DNA from: Maribellus sp. CM-23
Lineage (GTDB): Bacteria > Bacteroidota > Bacteroidia > Bacteroidales > Prolixibacteraceae
Direction of reading: 5' to 3'
DNA: 64,000 bases
NCBI RefSeq assembly: GCF_021354595.1
Contig: NZ_JADWYJ010000004.1
Coordinates: 248,001 to 312,000 of the forward strand
The notes beneath the pieces were generated by a model. The model had not been told where the DNA came from, did no database searches, and worked only from the letters and a program-made list of their open reading frames with translations. Shown one piece after another: positions 1-8,279 of the stretch (the stretch's first letter is position 1; every line of letters begins with the position of its first letter). The position numbers and the translations under genes are program-made.

Positions 1-787
1 CCCGGCATTTTTTTGCCAGGTCTTCCGGAAGACGCGCCGGTGTTATTTCGTCGGTTACACCGGGCGTGTATTTGGCTTCGTAGTCAAAAAACTCATTTTT
101 GGGAAGTACCTCGGTTATCGGGAAAACGGTGATCTCATTCTTGATTTTTACCGCTCCGCAGGTGAATTCCTTGCCGTCGATAAATTCTTCAACCAGGGCC
201 TCTTCGCTTTCCTGCCAGGCTTTGTGGATGGCCGCCTCCACTTCCTCTTTTGTCTTCACCTTTGTGATGCCAAAGCTCGAACCTCCGGCATTGGGTTTTA
301 CAAAAACAGGAAGGCCAAGTTTCTCCACCACAAACTCCGCATCAATGGTGTCGCTAACGGTGTATTTTAGCGATTTGGCCATCGGGATGCCCATGCTGCG
401 CAGGTAGTTGCTGCAAAACCACTTGTTAAAAGTAAGCGACGATGAATGAACGTTGCACGAGGAGTAGGGAATGCCCATCAGCTCGAAATAAGCCTGCAAA
501 ATTCCGTCTTCTCCGGGGGTTCCGTGGATGGTAATGTAGGCAAAATCAAACTTGATTTTTTCGCCCTGAAACTGAAAGCTGAAATCTGATTTGTCGATGT
601 CAGAAACCTTGTAATTGTTCTGAAAAACTTCCCAGCGGTCGTTTTGTATTTCAACCAGCCAGGGAGTGAATTTATCCGGATCGACGGCTTGCATTACATT
701 GGCTCCGCTTTTTACCGAAACCACAAACTCCGAAGAGTTTCCGCCGGCCACAACGGCCACATTGGGTTTTGAAACTATGCTATTCAT
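1..787 (-). CDS. ddl: D-alanine--D-alanine ligase, 3' end outside window
   Basis: Cytoplasmic ATP-grasp enzyme joining two D-alanines for the peptidoglycan stem peptide. I read it from the minus strand starting at the ATG 787-785 (MNSIVSKPNVAVVAGGNSSE); about 262 codons are present and the C-terminal catalytic part is cut off by the window edge. The glycine-rich N-terminus, ITIHGTPGEDG, the EKLGLPVFVKPNAGGSSFG ATP-grasp segment and the VEEFIDGKEFTCG segment are typical of the family. The start overlaps the end of rluD by 8 bases, so the two are translationally coupled. The order PASTA protein, rluD, ddl on one strand looks like a cell-envelope operon. Confidence 0.93.
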   Translation of the reverse strand, partial: MNSIVSKPNVAVVAGGNSSEFVVSVKSGANVMQAVDPDKFTPWLVEIQNDRWEVFQNNYKVSDIDKSDFSFQFQGEKIKFDFAYITIHGTPGEDGILQAYFELMGIPYSSCNVHSSSLTFNKWFCSNYLRSMGIPMAKSLKYTVSDTIDAEFVVEKLGLPVFVKPNAGGSSFGITKVKTKEEVEAAIHKAWQESEEALVEEFIDGKEFTCGAVKIKNEITVFPITEVLPKNEFFDYEAKYTPGVTDEITPARLPEDLAKKCR

Positions 788-1826
788 TTCTGTTTGCTAT
801 ATAATTTTCCCATTTTTCCACTGCCTGTGCCATGTCTTCAGGCAATTCTGAGTTGAACGACATTTTTTCTCCGCTGGTGGGGTGAATAAATCCGAGTGTT
901 TTGGCATGGAGCGCCTGCCGGGGAAGTATTTTGAAGCAATTTTGTACAAACTGCCGGTATTTCGAAAAGGTGGTTCCCCTTAATATCTGATCGCCACCAT
1001 AGTTGGAGTCGTTGAACAGCGTATGGTTGATGTACTTCATGTGCACTCTTATCTGGTGCGTTCTTCCGGTCTCAAGACGGCACTCAACCAGCGAAACATA
1101 TCCGATTCGCTTTAACACCCGGTAATGCGTAACGGCCGGTTTGCCATAATCGCCCTCCGGAAATACCGTAAACACCTGGCGGTTGTTCAGGCTGCGGCCA
1201 ATGTTTCCGGTAACGGTTCCTTCGTCGTCTTTTACATTTCCCCACACTATCGCCTGGTAAAGGCGCTCGCTGGTTTTGTCGAAAAACTGACGGGCCAGAT
1301 GGATTTTGGCGTGTTCGGTTTTTGCCACCACCAGCAAACCCGAAGTATCTTTGTCGATGCGGTGCACCAGCCCAGGTCGCGGATCTTCGCTGTTAAACAG
1401 CGGCAGGTCTTTAAAATAATAGGCCAGCGCGTTTACCAGGGTTCCCGAGTAATTTCCATGCCCGGGATGAACCACCAAACCAGCGGGTTTGTTGAGCACG
1501 ATCAGCTGGTCGTCTTCGTAAACAATGTCGAGCGGAATATCTTCAGCAATGATCTTTAACTCACGCCTGGGGTAATCCATCACGATTTGGATATCGTCGT
1601 TAGGCTTTACCTTGTAGTTGGATTTTACTGCTTCTCCGTTTACCAGGATATTGCCTGCATCGGCAGCGGCCTGGATGCGGCTTCGCGATGAGTTTTCAAT
1701 CCGGTTCGATAAAAACTTATCAATGCGAACAGCCGATTGGCCTGCATCAACCGACAGACGAAAATGTTCGTAAAGACCACCTTCCTCTTCTTCTAATTCT
1801 TCGTTATCTTCTATGTAATCCGTCAT
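780..1826 (-). CDS. rluD: RluA-family 23S rRNA pseudouridine synthase (RluD-like)
   Basis: 348 aa. It converts uridines in large-subunit rRNA to pseudouridine. An acidic N-terminal tail (residues 1-18) is followed by an S4 RNA-binding domain (about 30-90) and the catalytic domain, with the signature HRIDKDTSG at 155-163; Asp158 is the expected nucleophile. The C-terminal TGRTHQIRVH motif is also present. RluD is the best subfamily match by length and by the S4 domain, but RluC/RluA-type specificity cannot be excluded from sequence alone. It starts 5 bases after the PASTA gene stop and overlaps ddl by 8 bases, so the three are probably one transcript. Confidence 0.93.
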   Translation of the reverse strand: MTDYIEDNEELEEEEGGLYEHFRLSVDAGQSAVRIDKFLSNRIENSSRSRIQAAADAGNILVNGEAVKSNYKVKPNDDIQIVMDYPRRELKIIAEDIPLDIVYEDDQLIVLNKPAGLVVHPGHGNYSGTLVNALAYYFKDLPLFNSEDPRPGLVHRIDKDTSGLLVVAKTEHAKIHLARQFFDKTSERLYQAIVWGNVKDDEGTVTGNIGRSLNNRQVFTVFPEGDYGKPAVTHYRVLKRIGYVSLVECRLETGRTHQIRVHMKYINHTLFNDSNYGGDQILRGTTFSKYRQFVQNCFKILPRQALHAKTLGFIHPTSGEKMSFNSELPEDMAQAVEKWENYIANRNE

Positions 1827-1831
1827 ATATC

Positions 1832-2638
1832 TTATTGTTCTGTGGCTTCGTCGCTTGTTAATTTTTCATTGTCAACGGTTAGCCAAAGGTCGACCGAACT
1901 TCCCAGGTAAACTTTTTGCACCAAACGGCTGTCGGGCATTTGTTTCCATATCCGGGCGTTCAGCGTGTCTTCTTTTGTAGTGATGGAATGATCGTAAATA
2001 ACCACTCCCATATTTAGCCGGGCGTTGGTAAGCGCCAAACGTGCGTCGTCCATAAACATCCCGTTCAGGTTGGGCAGAATGGTTTCCATGTTTCCGCGGC
2101 TTTGCCCCACCACCAGTACAACCGAGCTTCCTTTTTCCAAACGGTCTCCTTCCTCCAATTCCTTTTCGTTCTGAAAGGCATTCAGCACCAGGTCGGTGTA
2201 TTCCGACGGCTGGTAAGAAATACTGTCGATGGTTAACCCGCAGTTCTCGAGCAATACCTGCGCCTGGCGAAAGGAAATGTCGGTGAGTTTTGGTATTGTC
2301 ACCATCTCTGCCTCGCTGGCATTAATCGTCAAGTAGATTAATCGGCCTTCCTTTACCTGTTGGTTGGCTTTGGGCACCTGATCGACTACTGCTCCCGGGC
2401 TAACGTTTTTATCGTACACCGAATCGAGCAGTTCAACTTTTAACAGGGTGGCCTCGGCAACTTGTTTTGCTTCGTCGTAAGTCATCCCTGATAAATCAGG
2501 AACATTGTAAGAAATGCCGTGGTGTGTGTAGTTTTTCAGACTGCTTAAAGTAATGGCTGTAAGCGCTGCTACCAGTACAACAGCAATAAGCAAATTGATC
2601 CAAAAGATCCGGCTGATCAAGAATTTTTTAAGACTCAT
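1832..2638 (-). CDS. PASTA-domain membrane protein
   Basis: 268 aa. There is a short cytoplasmic N-terminus, one transmembrane helix (about residues 10-31, VLVAALTAITL region), then an extracytoplasmic part with three PASTA-like repeats (about 40-110, 111-180, 185-258), recognisable from V/IPNL...A...L and VVDQVP-type motifs. PASTA modules elsewhere bind peptidoglycan fragments or penicillin-binding proteins. No kinase or transpeptidase domain is attached. Being first in an operon with rluD and ddl supports a cell-wall role, but the exact function is unknown. A TATTTTTG -7-like box lies just upstream, on the minus strand near 2675. Confidence 0.85.
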   Translation of the reverse strand: MSLKKFLISRIFWINLLIAVVLVAALTAITLSSLKNYTHHGISYNVPDLSGMTYDEAKQVAEATLLKVELLDSVYDKNVSPGAVVDQVPKANQQVKEGRLIYLTINASEAEMVTIPKLTDISFRQAQVLLENCGLTIDSISYQPSEYTDLVLNAFQNEKELEEGDRLEKGSSVVLVVGQSRGNMETILPNLNGMFMDDARLALTNARLNMGVVIYDHSITTKEDTLNARIWKQMPDSRLVQKVYLGSSVDLWLTVDNEKLTSDEATEQ

Positions 2639-2794
2639 ACCTGTTTTTGTCGATCTATATTAAGGAAACAAAAATAAGTCAAAAAAAGTATGTTGAAAGG
2701 AAATTGTCGGGGAAAGCGTGATGAAAATTCCGATAAGCTTAATACGTGAAGTTTTTTGCCGGAGGAAACGATTGCAGATACCCATAAACACGAA

Positions 2795-2821
2795 AAGGTA
2801 AAGAAATATATTCTTTACCTT
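2795..2821 (-). terminator. Intrinsic terminator after rpmH
   Basis: Perfect 11-bp inverted repeat (AAGGTAAAGAA / TTCTTTACCTT, 5-base loop) about 27 bases beyond the rpmH stop. On the minus strand it is followed by TTTTCG. Confidence 0.7.
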
Positions 2822-2847
2822 CCCGTCAAAATATTTGAAGATATTAA

Positions 2848-3006
2848 TTATCTTTTGTGTCTCGGTTCGTCCGAAACAGTCAATTTTTTCCGGCCTTTGG
2901 CTCTACGGGCTTTCAAAACTTTCCGGCCATTAGCCGTAGACATTCTTTCTCTGAACCCGTGTTTGTTTTTTCTTTTCCTGTTAGATGGTTGAAATGTGCG
3001 TTTCAT
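2848..3006 (-). CDS. rpmH: 50S ribosomal protein bL34
   Basis: 52 aa. The minus strand from ATG 3006-3004 to TAA 2850-2848 reads MKRTFQPSNRKRKNKHGFRE... then the RMSTANGRKVLKARRAKGR core, which is the universal bL34 signature. The protein is a small basic component of the large ribosomal subunit. It has its own promoter (3048-3079) and terminator (2795-2821), so it looks monocistronic. In many bacteria rpmH sits beside dnaA/rnpA; here no rnpA, yidC or dnaA is adjacent. The C-terminus is extended slightly (KLTVSDEPRHKR), as seen in Bacteroidota. Confidence 0.97.
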   Translation of the reverse strand: MKRTFQPSNRKRKNKHGFRERMSTANGRKVLKARRAKGRKKLTVSDEPRHKR

Positions 3007-3047
3007 TTCTATAAAGTTTTACTTGTTATTTCTAAAATTTCGGACTG

Positions 3048-3079
3048 CAAAAATAGTCTTTTTTTTATTTCCTCCAAAA
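3048..3079 (-). promoter_or_regulatory. Promoter of rpmH
   Basis: The minus strand shows TTTTG, 19 bases, then TATTTTTG (-7 box TAnnTTTG), the Bacteroidota vegetative consensus. Transcription should start near 3041, leaving a ~35-base leader. The -7 box runs into GCAGTCCG, which is also found at rpsL promoter P2. Confidence 0.75.
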
Positions 3080-3142
3080 CTAAGCTGTATTTTTCGGCGA
3101 AATTAATACTGATGCGTTGAAAGTTCAGTAACAGCTTCTTAT

Positions 3143-3511
3143 CTATTTCGAAAAGATAAGTTTAACGGCGACCAGGATCATTAAAACCCCAAACAGCTTC
3201 CGAAGGGTTTTGTCGGAGATGTGAAGCGTGAAATGCGAACCGAGGTAAGCGCCAACCACAAAAGTAAGCGAAAGCACCAGTGCAATCTTCCAGTTTACAT
3301 AGCCTGCTTTCCAATAGTTCCAGGCTGCCAGAATGCCAACGGGAGGCAGCATAAAAGCCAGACTGGTTCCCTGCGCTTCGTGTTGTGATATTCCGATTAT
3401 GAATACCAGTGCCGGAATAACAATTATGGCGCCGCCGATCCCAAAAACTCCGGACAATACTCCTGAAAATAACCCGATTAGGATGAGGATGATTAATTGC
3501 CCAATTGTCAT
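3143..3511 (-). CDS. Half-size TauE/SafE (DUF81) membrane permease
   Basis: 122 aa, about half of a standard TauE/SafE sulfite-exporter-type permease. Four hydrophobic segments are visible (about 5-25, 27-45, 75-95, 104-120), and the N-terminal SGVLSGVFGIGGAIIVIPAL is the family signature. Such one-repeat proteins are common in Bacteroidota and presumably dimerise to form the two-repeat fold. The substrate cannot be told; sulfite/organosulfonate export is known only for some relatives. It begins 10 bases after the response-regulator stop, so it is probably co-transcribed with the kinase-regulator pair and may be part of its output. Confidence 0.8.
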   Translation of the reverse strand: MTIGQLIILILIGLFSGVLSGVFGIGGAIIVIPALVFIIGISQHEAQGTSLAFMLPPVGILAAWNYWKAGYVNWKIALVLSLTFVVGAYLGSHFTLHISDKTLRKLFGVLMILVAVKLIFSK

Positions 3512-3521
3512 GATAATAAGT

Positions 3522-4235
3522 TTATTGATCTTCCTGTTTCACGGAGAAACGAAATCCGATGCCGTGCAGGTTGGTGATTTTTACTGCCGGATCGTCTTTA
3601 AAATATTTGCGAAGCCGTGAAATAAAAACATCAAGACTTCGCCCTAAAAAATAGTCGTCCGATCCCCAAACTTCTTCCAGTATCTCATTTCGGCTTAGAA
3701 CTTTGTTGGGGTGTTCGGCAAAATAACGTATTAGCTCGGCTTCTTTTAACGTAAGATTGCGTGTTTCGTTACCAATACTCAGCGAAAGATCTTCGGGGTG
3801 AAAGCTAAATTTCCCGATTTGCATAAAACCATCGTTCGCTGGTTTCAGGAAAGGCTGCGAATGGCTGCGTCGAAGAAATATCCTGATTTTCAGTAAAAGC
3901 TCTTCCATGCTAAAAGGCTTGGGAATGTAGTCGTCGCCGCCAATGGTGAGGCCTTTTATTTTGTCTTCGGTCATGCTTCGGGCCGTCAGAAAAATGATCG
4001 GCACCTGGTCGTTTTGTGCACGGATTTTTTCTGCCACCCGGAACCCGTCAATTTTGGGGAGCATTACATCGAGGATGATCAGGTCGAAGCTTTCCTGCTT
4101 AAAAAGCTGCAAGGCAATTTCCCCATCTTCGGCGGCCGTTACGTTGAAGCTGTTTTGCTCCAGGTTGTCTTTTACGATGAAACGCAATGCTTCGTCGTCT
4201 TCTACTAACAAAATTTTAAAGGCTGTTTCACTCAT
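3522..4235 (-). CDS. OmpR-family response regulator
   Basis: 237 aa from the ATG at 4235 (MSETAFKILLVEDDEALRF). An upstream start would overlap the kinase gene needlessly. The receiver domain (about 7-122) has acidic pocket residues EDD 12-14, phospho-acceptor Asp56 in DVMLPKIDG, and the conserved lysine in IPKPFS. The C-terminal winged helix (about 140-235) has the LTLKEAELIRYFAEHPN and SRLRKYF segments of the trans_reg_C family. Only one base separates it from the kinase stop. The pair resembles RprX/RprY of Bacteroides in arrangement and kinase architecture, but that identity is a guess. Confidence 0.93.
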   Translation of the reverse strand: MSETAFKILLVEDDEALRFIVKDNLEQNSFNVTAAEDGEIALQLFKQESFDLIILDVMLPKIDGFRVAEKIRAQNDQVPIIFLTARSMTEDKIKGLTIGGDDYIPKPFSMEELLLKIRIFLRRSHSQPFLKPANDGFMQIGKFSFHPEDLSLSIGNETRNLTLKEAELIRYFAEHPNKVLSRNEILEEVWGSDDYFLGRSLDVFISRLRKYFKDDPAVKITNLHGIGFRFSVKQEDQ

Positions 4236-4236
4236 T

Positions 4237-5502
4237 TTATGCGCTAATAATGATCGTAAAAATACTTCCTCCCGTTGGATTTTCACTCACGTGAATTTTC
4301 CAGTGATGGGCTTTAACAATTTTATAAACGTAATCGAGCCCAAGCCCGAATCCTTTTACGTTGTGAACATTCCCGGTAGGAACACGGTAAAATTTCTTGA
4401 AGATTTTTTTCCGGTATTCTTTGGGAATTCCAATGCCATTGTCGGCAAAACTCAATACCCATTGTCTTTTACTCCGGGTCAAAGTTATGACCATTTGCGG
4501 AGTGGTTTCGCAATATTTTACGGCATTTTCGAGAATGTTGCTGAGCAAATTGGCAAAATGAAATTTATCGGCACTGATCGTGGGATTTAATTCAGCAAAA
4601 TTGATTTTGACGTGCAGTTTTTGCCCGTTGTCACTTTGACGGAACAGTTCGCAGTTTTTGTCAATGAACGATTTCAGGTCAATGACTTCGCGGTTTAGTT
4701 TTATCCTGCTTTTTTCGAGCGAGGCAAGGTTCAGTACCTTTTCCACGTTTTTCATCAGCCGGGCATTCTGGTCCTGGATAATTCGCGCGTACTGGTGCAG
4801 GCGTGCCGGGGTTTCGGTAATGTTTTCTTCGGTGAGAACTTTGGCCGACAAGGCAATCGACGAGATGGGGGTCTTTAGTTCGTGCGTGAGGTTGTTGATA
4901 AAGCTTTTCTGGACTTCGGACAGCTGACGTTGGCGAATGATTACGGATAAAGTATAACCAAAAAAGAAAACCACCAGCATCAAAAGCCCGGTCATGAAAT
5001 ACCAGATCGAAAGCCGTGAGCTAAAATAGGCTTTGCGGTCGGCAAAATGAATCGCAAAATAATAGGTGTAGTCTTCGTTAATGGGGAAAGAATAATTCGA
5101 CGAAAGAACATCTCCGGCAGCAGTTATCAGGGTGCCTTCGTCCATTTGTTCTTCCTGCGGATTGAAAAGCGCAAACTCAAATCCGTAATATATGTCGTGT
5201 TTTTTCAATTGTTCCTCCAGGTTACTCAGCAATAGCTCCTTGTCAAAAAATACTCCCACATTTACCAGGTAGGTATTGTCCGAAATCATTTCAACAGGTG
5301 TAATGCTTTCGAAATTGGAAGTGGTTCCGGTGGCCAGCATAATCTGCCAGGCAACTTCCTTTAACGCTACGCTGGCGCTTTCCGTAAATTGTTTTTCAGA
5401 TAGCTGGTAAGAATAGCGGATAAAGGCAAACTGAATCAGGAAAACCCCGGCAATGGAAACGGTGGCCAGGAGAATAATATATTTTAGAGTTTTGCCTTTC
5501 AT
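4237..5502 (-). CDS. Membrane sensor histidine kinase
   Basis: 421 aa. A first transmembrane helix (about 8-28), a periplasmic sensor region (about 30-165) and a second helix (about 167-188) precede the HisKA domain, with phospho-acceptor His207 in NNLTHELKTPISS. The HATPase domain follows with LLSNILENAVKYC (N box), DNGIGIP (G1) and GFGLGLDYV (G2). It is the first gene of the kinase-regulator-TauE set. The periplasmic region has no domain I recognise, so the stimulus is unknown. RprX-like by architecture (low confidence). Confidence 0.93.
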   Translation of the reverse strand: MKGKTLKYIILLATVSIAGVFLIQFAFIRYSYQLSEKQFTESASVALKEVAWQIMLATGTTSNFESITPVEMISDNTYLVNVGVFFDKELLLSNLEEQLKKHDIYYGFEFALFNPQEEQMDEGTLITAAGDVLSSNYSFPINEDYTYYFAIHFADRKAYFSSRLSIWYFMTGLLMLVVFFFGYTLSVIIRQRQLSEVQKSFINNLTHELKTPISSIALSAKVLTEENITETPARLHQYARIIQDQNARLMKNVEKVLNLASLEKSRIKLNREVIDLKSFIDKNCELFRQSDNGQKLHVKINFAELNPTISADKFHFANLLSNILENAVKYCETTPQMVITLTRSKRQWVLSFADNGIGIPKEYRKKIFKKFYRVPTGNVHNVKGFGLGLDYVYKIVKAHHWKIHVSENPTGGSIFTIIISA

Positions 5503-5673
5503 TTATCAGTTGGGTATTGGCATATGAACGAAACTACTAATTTTTGCCCCGGGATTTGCCCGGTTAACAACTCATTAACAAAATATTGGGCTTGATTAAC
5601 AGCCATTGCGCGAAACGCTTCCTACCTTTGTTTGACAGAAATGCTTATAACTGACAAATTTAAAATATTTATT

Positions 5674-6768
5674 ATGAAAAAGATTTTACAATTGCTGACT
5701 GTTTTCGCGTTGGTTGTTGCTTGTAATTTCGCAATGGCACAAGGGAAAGCAAAAATTGTATTCGATGAAATGGAGCATAATTTTGGCTCTTTCAAAGAAG
5801 CAGATGGTGTGCAAACCACCACATTTAAATTTAAAAACAGCGGAGATGTGCCATTGGTATTGTCCAATGTGCGGGCTTCGTGTGGATGTACAACTCCGAA
5901 ATATACCCGCGAGCCGGTTGCTCCAGGCGAGAGTGGCACCATCGACGTGAGCTACAACCCAAAGAACCGTCCGGGGTCGTTCAACAAAACGGTGACGGTT
6001 AGTTCGAATGCCGAGAATGCAACCGTTGTTTTGAAAATATCGGGAACAGTTGCTCAGCGCGAAAAAACACTGGCCGAAGAATATCCCAGAACCATTGGCG
6101 AACTGCGTGTGAAAACCAACTATGTTTCGTTTGCCAAATTGAAAATGGGTGAAACTGCTACCCAGGAACTGGAGTTGGTTAACGATACCGACAAGCCGGT
6201 TGAAGTAGGTTTTCGTACGGTTCCCGGTCACCTGACTGCAAAAGTGGAGCCATCTACCATTCCTGCTCATAGCAAAGGAAATCTGATTGTGACCTATGAT
6301 TCAAAGAAAGTGGATGAATATGGATTTACTTCGCATCGTATTTATCTGTCGTTAAACGGAAGCAACGATTATAAAAACTCGGTGGGCGTAAGTGCTACCA
6401 TCGAAGAAGATTTTTCAGCTCTTACACCCGAACAGCTGGCCAAAGCGCCCGTTGCATCTTTCGAGCCAACTTCGTTCGATTTTGGCGACATGAAACAGGG
6501 AGATAAAAAATCGCATACATTTCAGCTGACCAATAACGGAAAATCAGAGTTGCTGATCCGCCGGGTACGTTCTTCTTGCGGATGTACAGCCGTGGCACCA
6601 TCGAAAAAAGTAATTGCTCCCGGAGAAACAGCTCCGATCGAAGTTACCTTTGACTCAAGAGGAAAACGTGGCCGTCAAAGTAAGTCGATTACCGTTATTA
6701 CCAACGATCCTAAAAATCCGACTGCAACTTTGCGTGTGTCAAGCAATATAATTACCACTGCCGGTTAA
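5674..6768 (+). CDS. Secreted protein with DUF1573 repeats
   Basis: 364 aa from the ATG at 5674. A signal peptide (about 1-22, ending in FAMAQG) directs export. Two DUF1573-type immunoglobulin-like units sit near residues 30-125 and 265-360, each with the SSCGCT/ASCGCTTP motif and VAPGE..PIEV..D segments; the region between looks like a diverged third unit. DUF1573 proteins are abundant in Bacteroidota and their function is unresolved. A TACCTTTG -7-like box lies at 5623-5630, 44 bases before the start. A terminator follows at 6797-6832, so the gene appears monocistronic. Confidence 0.85.
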   Translation: MKKILQLLTVFALVVACNFAMAQGKAKIVFDEMEHNFGSFKEADGVQTTTFKFKNSGDVPLVLSNVRASCGCTTPKYTREPVAPGESGTIDVSYNPKNRPGSFNKTVTVSSNAENATVVLKISGTVAQREKTLAEEYPRTIGELRVKTNYVSFAKLKMGETATQELELVNDTDKPVEVGFRTVPGHLTAKVEPSTIPAHSKGNLIVTYDSKKVDEYGFTSHRIYLSLNGSNDYKNSVGVSATIEEDFSALTPEQLAKAPVASFEPTSFDFGDMKQGDKKSHTFQLTNNGKSELLIRRVRSSCGCTAVAPSKKVIAPGETAPIEVTFDSRGKRGRQSKSITVITNDPKNPTATLRVSSNIITTAG

Positions 6769-6796
6769 GCATAATTGATGTTAATAATAATTCGAG

Positions 6797-6832
6797 GGTG
6801 TTGGAGATTCTGTCTTCAGCACCTTCTTTTTT
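6797..6832 (+). terminator. Intrinsic terminator after the DUF1573 gene
   Basis: An 11-bp stem with two G-U pairs (GGTGTTGGAGA / TCTTCAGCACC), then TTCTTTTTT. Confidence 0.7.
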
Positions 6833-6893
6833 ATGCCGGAACGGGAAACTGCGTTTATTTATAGTATTTTTGAGGGCATAACAAACAATACAG

Positions 6894-8012
6894 ATGACAG
6901 AAAAGAAGGATTTACACCACCATGTTGAGAATGATCCGGCTTTTAAAGGATTAGCGGTAAATGCCGGAATTGAACAACCGGACGTTGTGAACGACGATTC
7001 AATCAAACGTTTTTTGAATAAGAAAAGAAGGCTTTTGCCAGCCGAAGAATATGTAAAAGGTATCCTGGAAGGAAATATTACCCTGCTGAGTAAAGCAGTG
7101 ACTTTGGTTGAAAGTTCCAAGCGGGAACATCAGCAAATTGCACAGGAGATTATCAAACAATGCCTGCCTTACAGCGGAAAGTCAATTCGTGTTGGGATAA
7201 CAGGTGTGCCCGGAGTAGGGAAGAGTACCTTTATTGAAGCGATGGGGAGCTACATTACTTCCCGGGGAGGCAAGCTGGCGGTACTGGCAATCGACCCCAG
7301 CAGCGAACGATCAAAAGGAAGTATTTTAGGCGATAAAACCCGGATGGAAGAGTTGTCGGGCGATAAAAATGCGTACATCCGTCCCAGCCCGTCGGCAGGG
7401 TCGCTTGGCGGCGTGGCACGAAAAACCCGGGAAACGATCATTTTGTGTGAAGCAGCCGGTTTCGATCATATTTTTATTGAAACCGTGGGTGTAGGACAAA
7501 GTGAAACCGCTGTGCATTCCATGACCGACTTTTTCCTGTTGCTGATGCTGGCCGGTGCCGGCGACGAACTCCAGGGGATCAAACGTGGAATCATGGAAAT
7601 GGCCGACCTGATTGCCATCAATAAAGCCGATGGAAACAATCTCGAAAAAGCGGAAATTGCCAAAGTGCAGTATAAAAATGCGATTCACCTGTTCCCCTCC
7701 AAAGAGTCGGAATGGGCGCCCGAGGTGCTGACCTGTTCCGCTTTCAGTAAAATAGGAATAGAAGCCATTTGGGAGCAAGTGGAGAAATACAAAAAGCTGA
7801 CGCTTGATTCAGGTTATTTTCATCAGTTGAGAAATTCCCAGGCTACTTACTGGATGCACGAAACCATTGAAGAACAGTTGCGGAGGAATTTTTACGATCA
7901 CCCGGAAATAAAAGAGAAATTAAAGGTGTTGGAAAATTATGTGCGAAACGATGCCATGAGTTCTTTTGTTGCGGCCGGCGAATTACTCGAAATGTACTCG
8001 AAATTAAAATAA
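6894..8012 (+). CDS. meaB: MeaB-type G-protein chaperone of methylmalonyl-CoA mutase
   Basis: 372 aa. P-loop GTPase of the SIMIBI class that protects and reloads B12-dependent methylmalonyl-CoA mutase. The Walker A is GVPGVGKS (104-111). AIDPSS, the SPSAGSLGGVARKT switch region, ETVGVGQSE and NKADG (guanine specificity) follow in family order. The C-terminal helices used for dimerisation are present, so length is normal. No mutase subunit gene lies in the window. A TATTTTTG -7-like box (6865-6872) sits 22 bases upstream, but without a clear -33 element. Confidence 0.94.
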   Translation: MTEKKDLHHHVENDPAFKGLAVNAGIEQPDVVNDDSIKRFLNKKRRLLPAEEYVKGILEGNITLLSKAVTLVESSKREHQQIAQEIIKQCLPYSGKSIRVGITGVPGVGKSTFIEAMGSYITSRGGKLAVLAIDPSSERSKGSILGDKTRMEELSGDKNAYIRPSPSAGSLGGVARKTRETIILCEAAGFDHIFIETVGVGQSETAVHSMTDFFLLLMLAGAGDELQGIKRGIMEMADLIAINKADGNNLEKAEIAKVQYKNAIHLFPSKESEWAPEVLTCSAFSKIGIEAIWEQVEKYKKLTLDSGYFHQLRNSQATYWMHETIEEQLRRNFYDHPEIKEKLKVLENYVRNDAMSSFVAAGELLEMYSKLK

Positions 8013-8013
8013 A

Positions 8014-8041
8014 CACCGCTTTGTTTCGGTGCGGTTTTCTG
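8014..8041 (+). terminator. Probable terminator after meaB
   Basis: CACCG / CGGTG (or ACCGC / GCGGT) stem followed by TTTTC, directly after the meaB stop. Confidence 0.5.
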
Positions 8042-8279
8042 TTTTTACAACGGACGCTGGTTTTATAATTTTGAGCGAATGGCTACCCGTACAGTACAGG
8101 ATTCTGAAATGTGTGAAAAGCCTTAAATTTGGAAAACCTTTCGGGAATAGAGATGTTATTATAACTTAAAATCAAAATTCAGAAAACAGACAGTGTATAA
8201 CATCTTTTTTAGGATACCCGCAAAGGAGAGTAAAAAGACGTTTCAATAGAAAAAACCATAGAAATAAAAAATAATTAAA

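Noticed and set aside
2756..2992. Plus-strand ORF of 78 codons
   Set aside because: It is the antisense of rpmH and its terminator hairpin.
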